This document shows, one piece after another, positions 18,982 to 28,051 of a stretch of DNA of 64,000 nt. Origin of the DNA: Microbulbifer sp. MKSA007 (lineage in GTDB: Bacteria; Pseudomonadota; Gammaproteobacteria; Pseudomonadales; Cellvibrionaceae); the NCBI GenBank assembly GCA_032615215.1, contig CP128433.1, forward strand, positions 248,001 through 312,000. Direction: 5' to 3'. A program made the translations under genes and the position numbers. The notes below the pieces were generated by a model that was not told the DNA's origin, ran no database searches, and saw only the letters and a program-made list of their open reading frames with translations. How positions within the stretch are numbered: the stretch's first letter is position 1; each line of letters begins with the position of its first letter.

Positions 18982-19545
18982 ATGAAGCGCTGTACCAGCT
19001 GTAAAGATGGTGTTCTTAAACCAGGATCTATCGAAGAGTTATTTCGTGGATATACTTGTTCTTCCTGTGAGGGTAACTGGATTCTTATTGAAGATTACTT
19101 AAGCTGGAAAATACAAAATCCTGAATACAAATTTCCAGAAGATATTAGTAATCTGAATGATGTGGTCGCCGAAGATACTAAACGAGCTATCTTGTGCCCG
19201 GTGTCTGGCTCCATAATGCAAAAGATAAAAATTATTGCTAGTAGTGAGCACCGTATTGATTACAGCACTGTTGTCGGTGGAGTTTGGTTAGATAAAGGCG
19301 AGTGGGATTTACTAAAAGCTGAAGGACTTGCTGGCTCACTTAACTTTTTAGTTACTCATGAATGGCAGAAAAAGATCAGGGAGAACAAGGCCCAAGAGAC
19401 TTTTTCTGAAATGTATCGGAGTAAATTTGGCGATGACTTATATGATAAAGCTAAAGAAGTTCGCAAGTGGCTTAATTCAACCGAACAGAAAGCAGATGTT
19501 TTGGCCTATTTAAATGCGGAAGATCCTTACTCTGCTGAACGTTAA
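18982..19545 (+). CDS. zinc-ribbon (zf-TFIIB-like) cytoplasmic protein
   Basis: 187 residues. Residues 4-7 CTSC and 26-29 CSSC form one zinc ribbon. A second TFIIB-like half is suggested by LCPVSGSIM (one Cys) and GGVWLDKGEWDLL, a motif typical of zf-TFIIB family proteins. The rest is charged and helical. Members of this group are often encoded near flotillin/PspA genes, but no biochemical role is known to me. A terminator lies just upstream, so its expression may be read-through or independent. Confidence 0.75.
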   Translation: MKRCTSCKDGVLKPGSIEELFRGYTCSSCEGNWILIEDYLSWKIQNPEYKFPEDISNLNDVVAEDTKRAILCPVSGSIMQKIKIIASSEHRIDYSTVVGGVWLDKGEWDLLKAEGLAGSLNFLVTHEWQKKIRENKAQETFSEMYRSKFGDDLYDKAKEVRKWLNSTEQKADVLAYLNAEDPYSAER

Positions 19546-19855
19546 CGCCTAATCAATATGTCCTGTTCCAGGGAGGCTGACTAACGTGGCTTCCCTGAAA
19601 TATTAGCTCCATTGTACTCTCATGTAAAAACAGATTTATTTTCAATCGATCATATCCGGAAAAATTACAGATTTAATTTGGTTACATTGTTTTTTTGAAT
19701 TAATGGAATTTAATTGTCTTGATTTGATAACTGGTTAGCTTATTTTTATGGCGTATTTTTGGAGTCGTATAGGAAGCGCAACTGTTCAATGATAACCTCA
19801 ATTTCGTTGTTTACTTAAAAAAATAATAGAGACATTTAAATTTAAGGTTAGGTAT
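19546..19855. other. gene-free AT-rich spacer
   Basis: 310 bases. CCTGTTCCAGGGAGG near 19561 and GGCTTCCCTG near 19588 form an imperfect inverted repeat (GGGA.. / ..TCCC) that may be a weak terminator for the zinc-ribbon gene. No gene seen. The promoter of the next secreted-protein gene should lie here. Confidence 0.4.
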
Positions 19856-20224
19856 ATGGATATCAAAAAATTATTACTGGCAAGTTTACTATTAGTGGGT
19901 GCATCTATTTCGTTGCCTGCGCTATCTGCTAATCTTGTGTGTCAGCTCAATGTAAAGTCTGGAGGTCAAGTTTTTGGCAATGGCACCTCTAGCTGCACGG
20001 GGATAGACTTTAGTTTTGGAAATTCCACCTCTGGTAAATGGACTATTACGAATATAACCAAGTCTATTGATCGAATAAATTGGATAAAAGGTTGTAGTTC
20101 AGGCCTCTCATGCAGTGTGACAGTAAGAGCCTATTCAACAAATCAAGGCCAAGCATATATTCACTATGTTGATGGCAGTATTGAGTATGTGAGTGCTGAT
20201 ATGTGGTATGAAACAGGTCATTAA
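19856..20224 (+). CDS. small secreted protein, function unknown
   Basis: 122 residues with a clear Sec signal peptide (KKLLLASLLLVGASISLPALSA), leaving a mature protein of about 98 residues with four Cys, likely two disulphides, many Ser/Thr/Gly and no charged clusters. It looks like a beta-rich periplasmic or secreted domain. No family recognised. It is an isolated gene: a spacer before it and a stem-loop after it. Confidence 0.65.
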   Translation: MDIKKLLLASLLLVGASISLPALSANLVCQLNVKSGGQVFGNGTSSCTGIDFSFGNSTSGKWTITNITKSIDRINWIKGCSSGLSCSVTVRAYSTNQGQAYIHYVDGSIEYVSADMWYETGH

Positions 20225-20232
20225 CCTGTGGT

Positions 20233-20263
20233 ATTTGGCGCCGAATTTAATTCGGCGTCAAAT
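20233..20263 (+). terminator. stem-loop after the small secreted protein
   Basis: A 14-bp stem (20233-20246 with 20250-20263, one G-T wobble, loop TTA). No clean T run follows, so efficiency as an intrinsic terminator is uncertain. Confidence 0.6.
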
Positions 20264-20483
20264 ATAATATATGTATTGCGGTATGCCTGCTGGACTTAAA
20301 GTATAAATGCGCCATATTGAAGTTTAATAATTATCCTCAGTGTCTTCACCCTAATGCTGTTTGTTCCGCATCCTAATGACTCTTAAATTAGGTTGGCAGA
20401 TTTACTCATCACTGACATATTCTTCTGCTAGTTAATTAAATTATGCATGGCAAAATGGACCATCTTTGGCTTTTATTAAAGCC

Positions 20484-21436
20484 ATGGAATACAAGGACTA
20501 TTACAAAATACTCGGCCTGGATCGGAGTGCGGATCAGGCACAGATTAAGCGTGCCTATCGAAAATTAGCACGTAAATATCATCCGGATGTCAGCAAAGAG
20601 GAGGGCGCCGAAGAACACTTTAAGGAAGTAAATGAGGCCTATGAAGTATTGAAGGACCCAGAGAAGCGAGCTGCTTACGATCAGCTCGGCAGTGGTTTTC
20701 AGTCTGGCCAGGATTTCCGACCACCCCCAATTGGGACCAGGGTTTTGAGTTTCACGGTGGTGGATATACCGAAGCTGATCCTGAAGCTTTTAGTGACTTC
20801 TTTGAAAGCTTGTTTGGCCGCGGCGGGTTTCGTCAGGCTTATGGGCAAGGGCAGCGCCGCTCTTACAGTGCCCAGGGTGAAAATACCTATGCCCGCATCA
20901 CAGTAGATCTCGAAGATAGTTATCGTGGCGGTACACGCCAAGTAACCTTAAAGCACTCGGTATTGGGTGCAGATGGGCGACCGCAACTGCGTGAGCGCAC
21001 TCTTAATATAAAAATTCCCAAGGGGATCACTGAAGGGCAACAGATTCGCTTGGCTGGACAGGGTGAGCCTGGCATTGGAGAAGGTAAGCCTGGTGATCTC
21101 TACCTGGAAATTGCTTTCAACTCTCATCCCCTTTTCCATACAGAAGGTAAAACGGTTTACCTGGATTTGCCTTTGGCTCCCTGGGAGATAACGCTTGGAG
21201 CCAAGGTTCAGGTACCCACTCCCGATGGTCCCATTAAAGTGACCATTCCAGCAAACAGCACCAATGGTAAAAAACTGCGCCTCAAGGGCCGCGGTATCCC
21301 GGCAAAGCAGCCGGGGGATATGTATATAGTGATGCAAACTGTTACGCCGCCAGCCACTACTGATAATGAACGCGAGGCATACCGTCAGTTTGGCGACGCA
21401 TTCAACTTCAATCCCCGCCAGTCCATGGGAGGATAA
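20484..21436 (+). pseudogene. cbpA: CbpA-type DnaJ co-chaperone, frameshifted as read
   Basis: The first frame, from ATG 20484, gives the J domain with HPD (KYHPDV) and YEVLKDPEKRAAYDQLG. A second frame ending at 21436 gives the C-terminal substrate-binding domains (ENTYARITVDLEDSYRGGT, IKIPKGITEGQQIRLAGQG). They join across a run of five C at 20724-20728: with six C the protein reads RPPPNWDQGFEF and continues without a break for about 317 residues. CbpA is a DnaJ-like partner of DnaK and binds DNA. Its modulator gene cbpM follows at once. Probably a base-calling error, since both halves are well conserved. Confidence 0.88.
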
Positions 21437-21438
21437 TT

Positions 21439-21762
21439 GTGATGCCTAAAAAGGTTGAGCAGCTTAGCGGTGTTCTCCTGGATGAAGAGAGTGAGTTAAC
21501 TTTGAGTGAACTGTGTCGGGCTTGTGGTGTACCGGCGGAGCGCATTATTGCCTTGGTTGAGGAGGGAATTATTGAGCCGCGTAGCAGGGAAGTGCAGTGG
21601 CGCTTTAGCGGAATTTGTGTGCGCCGTGTGCGCCGGGTTTACAGCCTGGAGCGAGATCTGGGGGTAAATCTTGCCGGCGCTGCATTAGCGATAGAGCTGC
21701 TGGAAGAAATAGAGCGTCTTCAGGCGCATCTGGCACGGCTGGAGAAAGGTCGAAAACGCTAA
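21439..21762 (+). CDS. cbpM: chaperone modulator CbpM
   Basis: 106-107 residues; GTG 21439 or ATG 21442 follow the site GGGAGGA. It is a MerR-like small helical protein (LSELCRACGVPAERIIALVEEGIIEP), then a helical C-terminus (IELLEEIERLQAHLARLEKG). CbpM binds the J domain of CbpA and blocks its work with DnaK. Two bases separate it from cbpA, so the pair is co-transcribed. Confidence 0.9.
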   Translation: MMPKKVEQLSGVLLDEESELTLSELCRACGVPAERIIALVEEGIIEPRSREVQWRFSGICVRRVRRVYSLERDLGVNLAGAALAIELLEEIERLQAHLARLEKGRKR

Positions 21763-21768
21763 GGTTAT

Positions 21769-22770
21769 CTATTGTCTTGATTTTAGATATGGGCCAATCA
21801 GCTCGATCTTCTCAATCCAAATAGCTCCGCTATATCCTTCGGGTAGAAAACTGAGCTCTTCCAGTGTGTAAATACCGGGCAAGCCCCGCTTGCCATTTTT
21901 ATGGTCCACTGCCATCACCAAGCTATTGGCTTTGGCCACTCGTTCAGAGTAGCGATTGGGCCAGCCCCACAAAGCCCATCGCCAGGTATTGGGTGCAACA
22001 ACAATACTGTTCCGGCAAGACTCGGGAAAGTAGCCACTCCAACCGAACAGTGCATATTGCAAAGCACATTGTTTGGCGCTTGTCTTGCTGAAGGCCAATG
22101 CATTTGGCCGCAGCTGCCGTATCCTTTTAATTGGGCGATCGCCGCCGTAGATCATAAGCCGGGAATTAATAGGCAATTGGTGTAGCCGAAGATAGTTATC
22201 CAATCGGTCTGCTTCTGTCGGATCATTACTCTTAATATTGATCAGAAACTGCTTGCTGGGAAAGTGCAGTAAGACTTCTTTTAAAGTGGGAAGTAAGCCC
22301 ACCCCTTGGCCACGAAAGGGAAATGTCTTGCCGCCATCAAAGGTATAGCCGTAACCAATATCCAGCTTCTTTAAGTCCTTTATGGACTGTTCCCGGGTCA
22401 CACCTGTTCCATCCGTGCGGCAGTCTATGGTCCAGTCGTGAAATACTGCGAAGTCGCCATCAATGGTGGGATGGACGTCGATTTCGACAATGTCCGCGCC
22501 ATGGGAAAAGGCAGCTTCCATAGAGGGAATCGTGTTTTCCAGGTAGTGGTGTTGCGGGGTATGGATACGGACGGCGGTGCACTCGTCACGGGCTAAATTA
22601 TCCCGGTTGTAAGTTTGGTAGACACCGCGATGGGCAATCAGGATCGGTTTTCCTTGCTGGGCTGTCGCCAGCCAAGAGGCATTGGGAAGGTAAATTGCAC
22701 CGAGTCCAAATAGGGCCGTTAGCGCGACGGTTTTGCCAATGGTGCTTCTCTTCATCAAGCTGCTCAGCAC
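21769..22770 (-). CDS. exported glycerophosphodiester phosphodiesterase
   Basis: 333 residues (GTG 22770; an ATG five codons later is a second choice). An N-terminal hydrophobic segment acts as signal or anchor. The GDPD catalytic pattern is present: IAHRG at about residue 46, ENTIPSMEAAFSHGADIVEIDVH with E and D metal ligands, and FHDW. The family hydrolyses glycerophosphodiesters to glycerol-3-phosphate and alcohols. Two Cys pairs could form disulphides. It converges with cbpM, ending 6 bases after it. Confidence 0.87.
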   Translation of the reverse strand: MLSSLMKRSTIGKTVALTALFGLGAIYLPNASWLATAQQGKPILIAHRGVYQTYNRDNLARDECTAVRIHTPQHHYLENTIPSMEAAFSHGADIVEIDVHPTIDGDFAVFHDWTIDCRTDGTGVTREQSIKDLKKLDIGYGYTFDGGKTFPFRGQGVGLLPTLKEVLLHFPSKQFLINIKSNDPTEADRLDNYLRLHQLPINSRLMIYGGDRPIKRIRQLRPNALAFSKTSAKQCALQYALFGWSGYFPESCRNSIVVAPNTWRWALWGWPNRYSERVAKANSLVMAVDHKNGKRGLPGIYTLEELSFLPEGYSGAIWIEKIELIGPYLKSRQ

Positions 22771-22865
22771 TTTTCCTTGGAAAGTACTTGCAGATATTAG
22801 TCAGTTTTTGGGAAGAGAAATGGGCGCAGAGGTGGTGAATTACGGTGAATTCAGGCGGTAACTAT

Positions 22866-22886
22866 GGGGTGGTGCGGCACCACCCC
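22866..22886 (-). terminator. perfect GC-rich hairpin after the antiporter gene
   Basis: Arms 22866-22875 and 22877-22886 are perfectly complementary (GGGGTGGTGC / GCACCACCCC), just past the stop of the minus-strand antiporter. No T run follows, so it may be a 3' stabiliser rather than a terminator. Confidence 0.6.
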
Positions 22887-22894
22887 AAATATTA

Positions 22895-23875
22895 TCAGAG
22901 TGCAGCTTTGGTAATGGTTCCCACTAGGTAGCCGGTATATACGAGGTATGCCATAAGCAGCGCGGAGCCTTCCCAGCGATTGATCCGGCCCTGGCCTTTG
23001 AAGCCGTAGGCAAAAATAAACAGGGCGATTGTGAGGCCCAGAACCATCGGCCAGTCCCGGGATAGCACCTCGTGGGGTACGTTGTTCATGGGAGCAATGG
23101 TGCCAGCAATGCCAACCACCGCCAGAAGATTGAACATATTGGAGCCGACAACGTTACCGATGGCGATATCGTGCTCACCTTTTCGTGCGGCCACTAAGGT
23201 TGCGGCCAGTTCCGGCAGTGAGGTTCCCAGGGCAACAATAGTCAGGCCTATTACCAGGTCACTAACCCCCAAAGATTCAGCAATGGTGACTGCTCCCCAT
23301 ACGAGAATTCGGGAGCTGACAATCAATAGCACCAGTCCCGCTACCAACCAAAATATGGCAGTTCCGAGTGGCATAGGGTTGTCTTCCAGCTCAGTTTCTA
23401 CTTCTCCCTCAAGCTGGTCACCTTTATTGCGCATGGCAGAAAAGATACTCCAGCCGATCAAGGCGAAGAAACCGAATAACAGAACAATGCCCTCCCAGCG
23501 CTCCAAGCGGTCATTCCACAGGAAGGCACCACTGAGCAGGGTGATTGCCAGCAGCAGTGGCAGCTCTTTACGCACAATCTTTGAGTGGACCGAGAGGGGG
23601 ATCAGTAGGGCACTGAAGCCGAGAATCAGACCGGTATTGGCAATATTGGAGCCATAGGCATTACCCAGGGCCAGGCCTGGGTTGCCGTTTAATGCGGCAA
23701 TGGCTGAGACCACCATCTCAGGGGCAGAAGTGCCAAAGCCGACGATCACCATACCAATTAATAATGTGGGCATGCCGCAATGTTTGGCCGTGGCGGCAGC
23801 TCCATCCACAAAGCGGTCGGCACTCCAGACTAGCACAATAAAGCCGGCAATGATGGCAGCAGCGGCGAGAAGCAT
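22895..23875 (-). CDS. calcium/sodium antiporter (CaCA, YrbG-like)
   Basis: 326 residues, about ten membrane helices in two inverted halves. Each half carries the alpha-repeat ion-binding motif: GFGTSAPEMVVS in the first and ALGTSLPELAAT in the second, with GSNIANTG and GSNMFNLL following. This is the CaCA superfamily as in YrbG. It exchanges Ca2+ or another cation for Na+ across the inner membrane. Single gene. Confidence 0.92.
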   Translation of the reverse strand: MLLAAAAIIAGFIVLVWSADRFVDGAAATAKHCGMPTLLIGMVIVGFGTSAPEMVVSAIAALNGNPGLALGNAYGSNIANTGLILGFSALLIPLSVHSKIVRKELPLLLAITLLSGAFLWNDRLERWEGIVLLFGFFALIGWSIFSAMRNKGDQLEGEVETELEDNPMPLGTAIFWLVAGLVLLIVSSRILVWGAVTIAESLGVSDLVIGLTIVALGTSLPELAATLVAARKGEHDIAIGNVVGSNMFNLLAVVGIAGTIAPMNNVPHEVLSRDWPMVLGLTIALFIFAYGFKGQGRINRWEGSALLMAYLVYTGYLVGTITKAAL

Positions 23876-24225
23876 AGGGGGTCCTCAATAAATACATTCC
23901 TGTCGGGGCTTTTTACCCGACAAACGGGGGCCGATTGTACCGGCTCTGGCAAATACAAAAAGGTATTCAGCTATCTGGATGGGCTGTCAGGGGCAAATTA
24001 ACGTAAATGTCCCGTCAGTCAGATGGTTTCGCTGCCAGTGTGGGCTACAGTCAATGCATGGCCCGGTAAATCTGCAGGGTGACAATGGGATGGCGCGCCT
24101 AATCGCAAAATCCCTGAGCTGGTGGAGATGTCGGGTAAATCTACGCGGGTCGCACAAAGCAATGCGCGGCAGATTCCGCGATATCCATGTCACCGGCCGC
24201 TAAGCCGGGTATTTAGGAGGCCTTA
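23876..24225. other. spacer upstream of antiporter and small lipoprotein genes
   Basis: 350 bases without a gene. A 7-bp hairpin, TGTCGGG (23901-23907) with CCCGACA (23916-23922), lies 26 bases upstream of the antiporter start on its leader strand and could affect its mRNA. Nothing else clear. Confidence 0.45.
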
Positions 24226-24477
24226 ATGAGACTCAAAGCTTCAATTGGGATACTGGCCGCAGCGATGGTATTGACCCTATCTGCCTGCGAACAGCGCAAG
24301 AAAGATGAAGGTATGGAAGGCGGTAAGGGAATGGGTACCGCTGAAACTGGTTGCTGCCAGCATGCCGAAAATGCCTGTGCCGGAGATGTGAGCAAATCCC
24401 AGTGCGACCAGATGACCGGCAAGTTTCACAAGGATCATATGTGTCGTACCGATACCGGAAAATGCACGCGTAAATAA
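24226..24477 (+). CDS. small Cys-rich lipoprotein
   Basis: 83 residues behind a strong AGGAGG site. The signal peptide ends in the lipobox LSAC at residues 18-21. The mature part is short and has six more Cys after the lipidated one (GCCQHAENAC, SQC, MCRTDTGKC), many His/Lys/Met, and a GKxHKDHMC segment, suggesting metal binding or tight disulphides. No family recognised. Alone between the antiporter and hppD. Confidence 0.65.
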   Translation: MRLKASIGILAAAMVLTLSACEQRKKDEGMEGGKGMGTAETGCCQHAENACAGDVSKSQCDQMTGKFHKDHMCRTDTGKCTRK

Positions 24478-24651
24478 GGTCGGCTGTGCACGGGTGTGGC
24501 GCAGCCAATGTGTCGCACCCGGCTCCCGATTACTCTTCCGATCCTGTCCAAGGACCCGTTGCCAGCTGGTTATTCTCCCAGGCGCTAGCTTTGGAGGCTG
24601 GTGACTAAAAATACTCTTTTAGTACTCATTTGTTAGCTGATCCAGAGTTTC

Positions 24652-24680
24652 TTGACATTAGTTACATCTGCAACTAACTT
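24652..24680 (+). promoter_or_regulatory. predicted sigma-70 promoter with operator for the tyrosine catabolic genes
   Basis: A perfect -35 TTGACA at 24652-24657 is spaced 17 bases from TAACTT (24675-24680, a weak -10). Between and over them lies an inverted repeat TTAGTT-N8-AACTAA (24658-24677), a likely repressor site. It lies 72 bases before the hppD start. Confidence 0.55.
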
Positions 24681-24751
24681 CGTTTGCGCTTTAAATCCAC
24701 AATCCGCAGCCCGGCTTTGAAGTGCTGCGATGATAAGAAATGGAGGACCGC

Positions 24752-25831
24752 ATGGCCGACTTATTTGAAAACCCGATGGGACTTAACGGCTTCGAATTCG
24801 TAGAGTTTACAGCGCCGGAAAAAGGCATCCTTGAAACCGTTTTTACCGCCATGGGCTTTGAGAAAATCGCCCGTCATCGCTCCAAGGCAGTGGAGTTGTG
24901 GCGCCAGGGTGATATCAACTTCATCACTAACTACGAGCCCAACAGCCACGCCTATTACTACGCCCAAGAGCACGGTCCCTCCGCTTGTGGCCTTGCCTTC
25001 CGCGTAAAAGATGCCAAGTTCGCCTACGAAGAGGCCCTGCGTAAAGGTGCACAGCCTGTTCATGTGAATACTGGCCCGATGGAACTGCACCTGCCGGCAA
25101 TCAAAGGTATTGGCGGTGCGACCCTGTACATGATTGACCGCTACGAAGATGGTGAGTCCATCTACGATATCGACTTTATCTGGGAAGAGGGCGTAGAGCG
25201 CCGCCCCGAAGGTTGTGGTTTCCACACCCTGGATCACCTTACCCACAACGTGTATCGCGGCCGTATGGATTACTGGGCCAAGTATTACGAAGACCTGTTC
25301 AACTTCCGCGAGATTCGTTACTTCGATATCAAAGGCGAATACACCGGCCTGCTGTCCAAGGCGATGACTGCACCGGATGGCAAGATCCGTATTCCGCTGA
25401 ACGAAGAAGCAGCTGGTGGCGGCGGCCAGATCGAAGAGTTCCTGATGAAGTACAACGGCGAAGGTATCCAGCATATCGCCTTTGCTTGTGATGACTTAAT
25501 TGCCTGTTGGGATCGCCTGAAAGAGCGCGGCATGGAGTTTATGACCCCGCCGCCGGACACCTACTACGAAATGCTGGAAGAGCGCCTGCCTGGGCACGGT
25601 GAACCTACTGAAGAATTCCAGAGCCGTGGCATCCTGCTGGATGGCACCACTGAGGGCGGCCAACCACGCCTGCTGCTACAGATTTTCTCCGCTAATATGC
25701 TCGGCCCGGTATTCTTTGAGTTTATCCAGCGCAAGGAAGATGAAGGGTTTGGTGAGGGTAACTTTAAGGCCCTGTTCGAATCCATTGAGCGCGACCAGCT
25801 CAAGCGTGGCGTCATTAAAGAAAAGGAATAA
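24752..25831 (+). CDS. hppD: 4-hydroxyphenylpyruvate dioxygenase
   Basis: About 359 residues from ATG 24752 (site GGAGG 24741-24745); an in-frame ATG 12 bases upstream is less likely as the site would lie inside it. Two VOC-type domains. The C-terminal one has the iron ligands: His in LDHLTHNV, His in IQHIAFACDD and Glu in FFEFIQ. It turns 4-hydroxyphenylpyruvate into homogentisate, the first ring-modifying step of tyrosine catabolism. The next two genes (VOC protein, fumarylacetoacetase family) follow on the same strand. Confidence 0.95.
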   Translation: MADLFENPMGLNGFEFVEFTAPEKGILETVFTAMGFEKIARHRSKAVELWRQGDINFITNYEPNSHAYYYAQEHGPSACGLAFRVKDAKFAYEEALRKGAQPVHVNTGPMELHLPAIKGIGGATLYMIDRYEDGESIYDIDFIWEEGVERRPEGCGFHTLDHLTHNVYRGRMDYWAKYYEDLFNFREIRYFDIKGEYTGLLSKAMTAPDGKIRIPLNEEAAGGGGQIEEFLMKYNGEGIQHIAFACDDLIACWDRLKERGMEFMTPPPDTYYEMLEERLPGHGEPTEEFQSRGILLDGTTEGGQPRLLLQIFSANMLGPVFFEFIQRKEDEGFGEGNFKALFESIERDQLKRGVIKEKE

Positions 25832-25845
25832 TAACGGAGGCTTCA

Positions 25846-26406
25846 ATGGGCATTAAGCGCATTCACCACGTGGCGTATCGCTGTAGGGACGCCAAGGAGA
25901 CAGTGGAATTCTACCGCGATCTTCTCGGCATGGACTTCCAGCTGGCCATTGCCGAAAACGAGGTACCCTCAACCGGTGAGCCGGACCCTTACATGCACGT
26001 CTTTATGGATGCGGGTATGGGGAATGTGCTTGCCTTCTTCGAAATCCCCAACTCCCCGGAGATGGGGCGCGATGAGAACACACCCAAATGGGTGCAGCAT
26101 ATCGCTTTCGAAGTAGAGTCCATGGAAGAAATGCTTGAGACCAAAGCGCGACTGGAAGCGGCCGGAGTCGACGTACTCGGCCCTACCAATCACACTATCT
26201 TCCAGTCGATCTACTTCTTCGACCCCAACGGCCATCGTATCGAGCTGGCCGCCAATACCGCCAAGCCCGGAATGCATAAAGAGCTGAAGCGGGTTGCTGA
26301 GGATATGTTGGAAGAGTGGTCACGTACTAAAAAAGCCCCAAGGCACGCCGCCTGGATGCATGGGGAAGAAGAATTTGTGGAAAAAACTGAAGGGGAGGCA
26401 CAGTGA
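25846..26406 (+). CDS. VOC family protein linked to tyrosine catabolism
   Basis: 186 residues, site GGAGG before ATG. One glyoxalase/bleomycin-resistance fold: IKRIHHVAYRCRDAKETVEFYRD at the start, WVQHIAFEV in the middle and FFDPNGHRIELAA with the metal-binding Glu. Metal ligands look complete (His-His-Glu). It lies between hppD and an FAH-family gene, so a role on a ring-cleavage intermediate is possible, but the substrate is unknown. Confidence 0.85.
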   Translation: MGIKRIHHVAYRCRDAKETVEFYRDLLGMDFQLAIAENEVPSTGEPDPYMHVFMDAGMGNVLAFFEIPNSPEMGRDENTPKWVQHIAFEVESMEEMLETKARLEAAGVDVLGPTNHTIFQSIYFFDPNGHRIELAANTAKPGMHKELKRVAEDMLEEWSRTKKAPRHAAWMHGEEEFVEKTEGEAQ

Positions 26407-27410
26407 AGTTAGCCAGCCTTAAATCCGGCCGCGATGGCCAATTGGTTGTTGTTAGCGACGATCTTACCCGTATGGTGCCAGCTGGGGATATTGCCCCCAC
26501 CATGCAGAGTGCGTTGGACAATTGGGTATCTGTCAGCAGCGAGTTGGAGAAGTTACACGAGCGCCTGCAAAATGGTGAGATTCAAGGGGAAGCCTTTGAC
26601 CAAACTCTGTGTGCTTCGCCTTTACCGCGCGCATATCACTGGGCCGACGGTAGTGCTTACGTGAATCATGTTGAGCTGGTGCGCAAAGCCCGCGGTGCTG
26701 AGGTGCCGGAGAGCTTCTACAGCGATCCGCTCATGTATCAAGGTGGTTCCGATACCTTCCTGGATCCACGCGAGCCGGTAAAGATGCCGCAAAGCAATGG
26801 CTTTGGCATCGACTTCGAGGCAGAAATTGCCGTGATCACCGACGATGTTCCTATGGGGGTGTCCGCTGAGGATGCACTGTCCCATATCAAGTTGGTAATG
26901 TTGGTCAACGATGTATCCCTGCGCGGATTGATACCTGCGGAACTGGCCAAAGGATTTGGTTTCTACCAGTCCAAACCCTCTAGTGCTTTCTCCCCTGTTT
27001 GCGTAACCCCTGAACAGCTGGGTGAAAACTGGAGCGAGGGTAAATTGCATCTGCCACTGGTTTCCCATCTGAATGGTGAGAAGTTTGGCGAGCCCAATGC
27101 CGGTGTGGATATGACCTTCCACTTCGGGCAACTGGTCGCCCACGCGGCCAGAACTCGTCCACTTTGCGCAGGCACCATTATTGGCTCTGGAACGGTGTCC
27201 AATAAGTTGGATGGCGGCCCCGGTAAGCCTGTAGCAGAAGGTGGTGTTGGTTACAGTTGTATTGCCGAGATTCGCATGATTGAGACCATCCAGAATGGCT
27301 CTGCAAGCACGCCATTTATGGACTTTGGAAATACCATTTCCATCGAAATGCTCGATGATCAAGGGCAATCTATCTTTGGACGTATTGAGCAGACTGTAGA
27401 GCAGGTTTAA
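26403..27410 (+). CDS. fumarylacetoacetate hydrolase family protein
   Basis: 335 residues. The start is GTG 26403, overlapping the VOC stop as GTGA, so the two are coupled. FAH-fold motifs: FGIDFEAEIAVI with the metal-binding Glu residues, LVNDVSLR, SKPSSAFSPVCVTP, and GTIIGSGTVSN. It is consistent with fumarylacetoacetate hydrolysis to fumarate and acetoacetate. No maleylacetoacetate isomerase gene is seen after it; hmgA is also absent from the window, so the pathway must be completed elsewhere. Confidence 0.88.
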   Translation: MKLASLKSGRDGQLVVVSDDLTRMVPAGDIAPTMQSALDNWVSVSSELEKLHERLQNGEIQGEAFDQTLCASPLPRAYHWADGSAYVNHVELVRKARGAEVPESFYSDPLMYQGGSDTFLDPREPVKMPQSNGFGIDFEAEIAVITDDVPMGVSAEDALSHIKLVMLVNDVSLRGLIPAELAKGFGFYQSKPSSAFSPVCVTPEQLGENWSEGKLHLPLVSHLNGEKFGEPNAGVDMTFHFGQLVAHAARTRPLCAGTIIGSGTVSNKLDGGPGKPVAEGGVGYSCIAEIRMIETIQNGSASTPFMDFGNTISIEMLDDQGQSIFGRIEQTVEQV

Positions 27411-28051
27411 CACCGCTTAGCCAAACCTCGACCGGATTTCATCCCCTGGAGTTAACGACCTAGGGACAGAATTTGGTCGAGGCATCTTACCTACCACTTT
27501 GCTGTTGAATCATTCCTGCCTAAATTTTTCACAACTAACTTATAGTGCTGTATTGAGTGGCTAAAAGTGTGCTGGCAACGAGACCGGCACAGACGTTGTT
27601 GCTTAGTTTTTTATGCAATTTATTGCATAGCTTTTTACTTGCACACCTACTCTAGCAGTTTGCTGTTACAAGCCACCTTTTTAAACTGATGAGTTTTGTA
27701 AAAGTGTACTTTCTATAAATTGCTATGCGTCCTATTTGAGATTAAGAATGATAAATATTTATAAGTAAAAATATCTTCTTATCTTTATTTTGTCTTCGCA
27801 GTTGGAAACGGATAAATATTGTTTGTTGCCAGATTATTTTCGGCTAATAGATTTCAACAAAGTAGGATTCAGGCAAGATTAACGCTAGATAAAAAAATAG
27901 TGCCAGAGTCGATTTAAAAAGCGCTTTTATACTCTGTTGGCCCTGGAACTTTTCTGGTTCAATGCCCGCCCAATTCACAGGCGCTACAAATTTTCAGTTT
28001 TTAAAAAAGGATTTGTGCAGCGTTTTTATCTCATAAAATGAGGGATCGAAT
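27411..28051. other. long spacer with inverted repeat and motif copy 1
   Basis: 641 bases with no gene. It contains an 8-bp inverted repeat CCTCGACC (27426-27433) and GGTCGAGG (27475-27482) with a partly paired interior, possibly an end-of-operon structure, a small hairpin ATGCAA-TTTA-TTGCAT (27613-27628) before a T run, and at 27891-27920 the first copy of the motif described at the protease pair. Confidence 0.5.
27891..27920 (+). repeat. AGTGCCAGAGTC motif, copy 1
   Basis: A-run, TAGTGCCAGAGTCGATTTA and A-run, lying 132 bases upstream of the first YopT-like gene. Three more copies lie at 29065, 29175 and 29244. Confidence 0.75.

Noticed and set aside
27426..27482. A riboswitch or structured RNA after the FAH gene
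   Set aside because: Only an 8-bp outer stem is clear; the inside pairs poorly, so noted only within the spacer entry.
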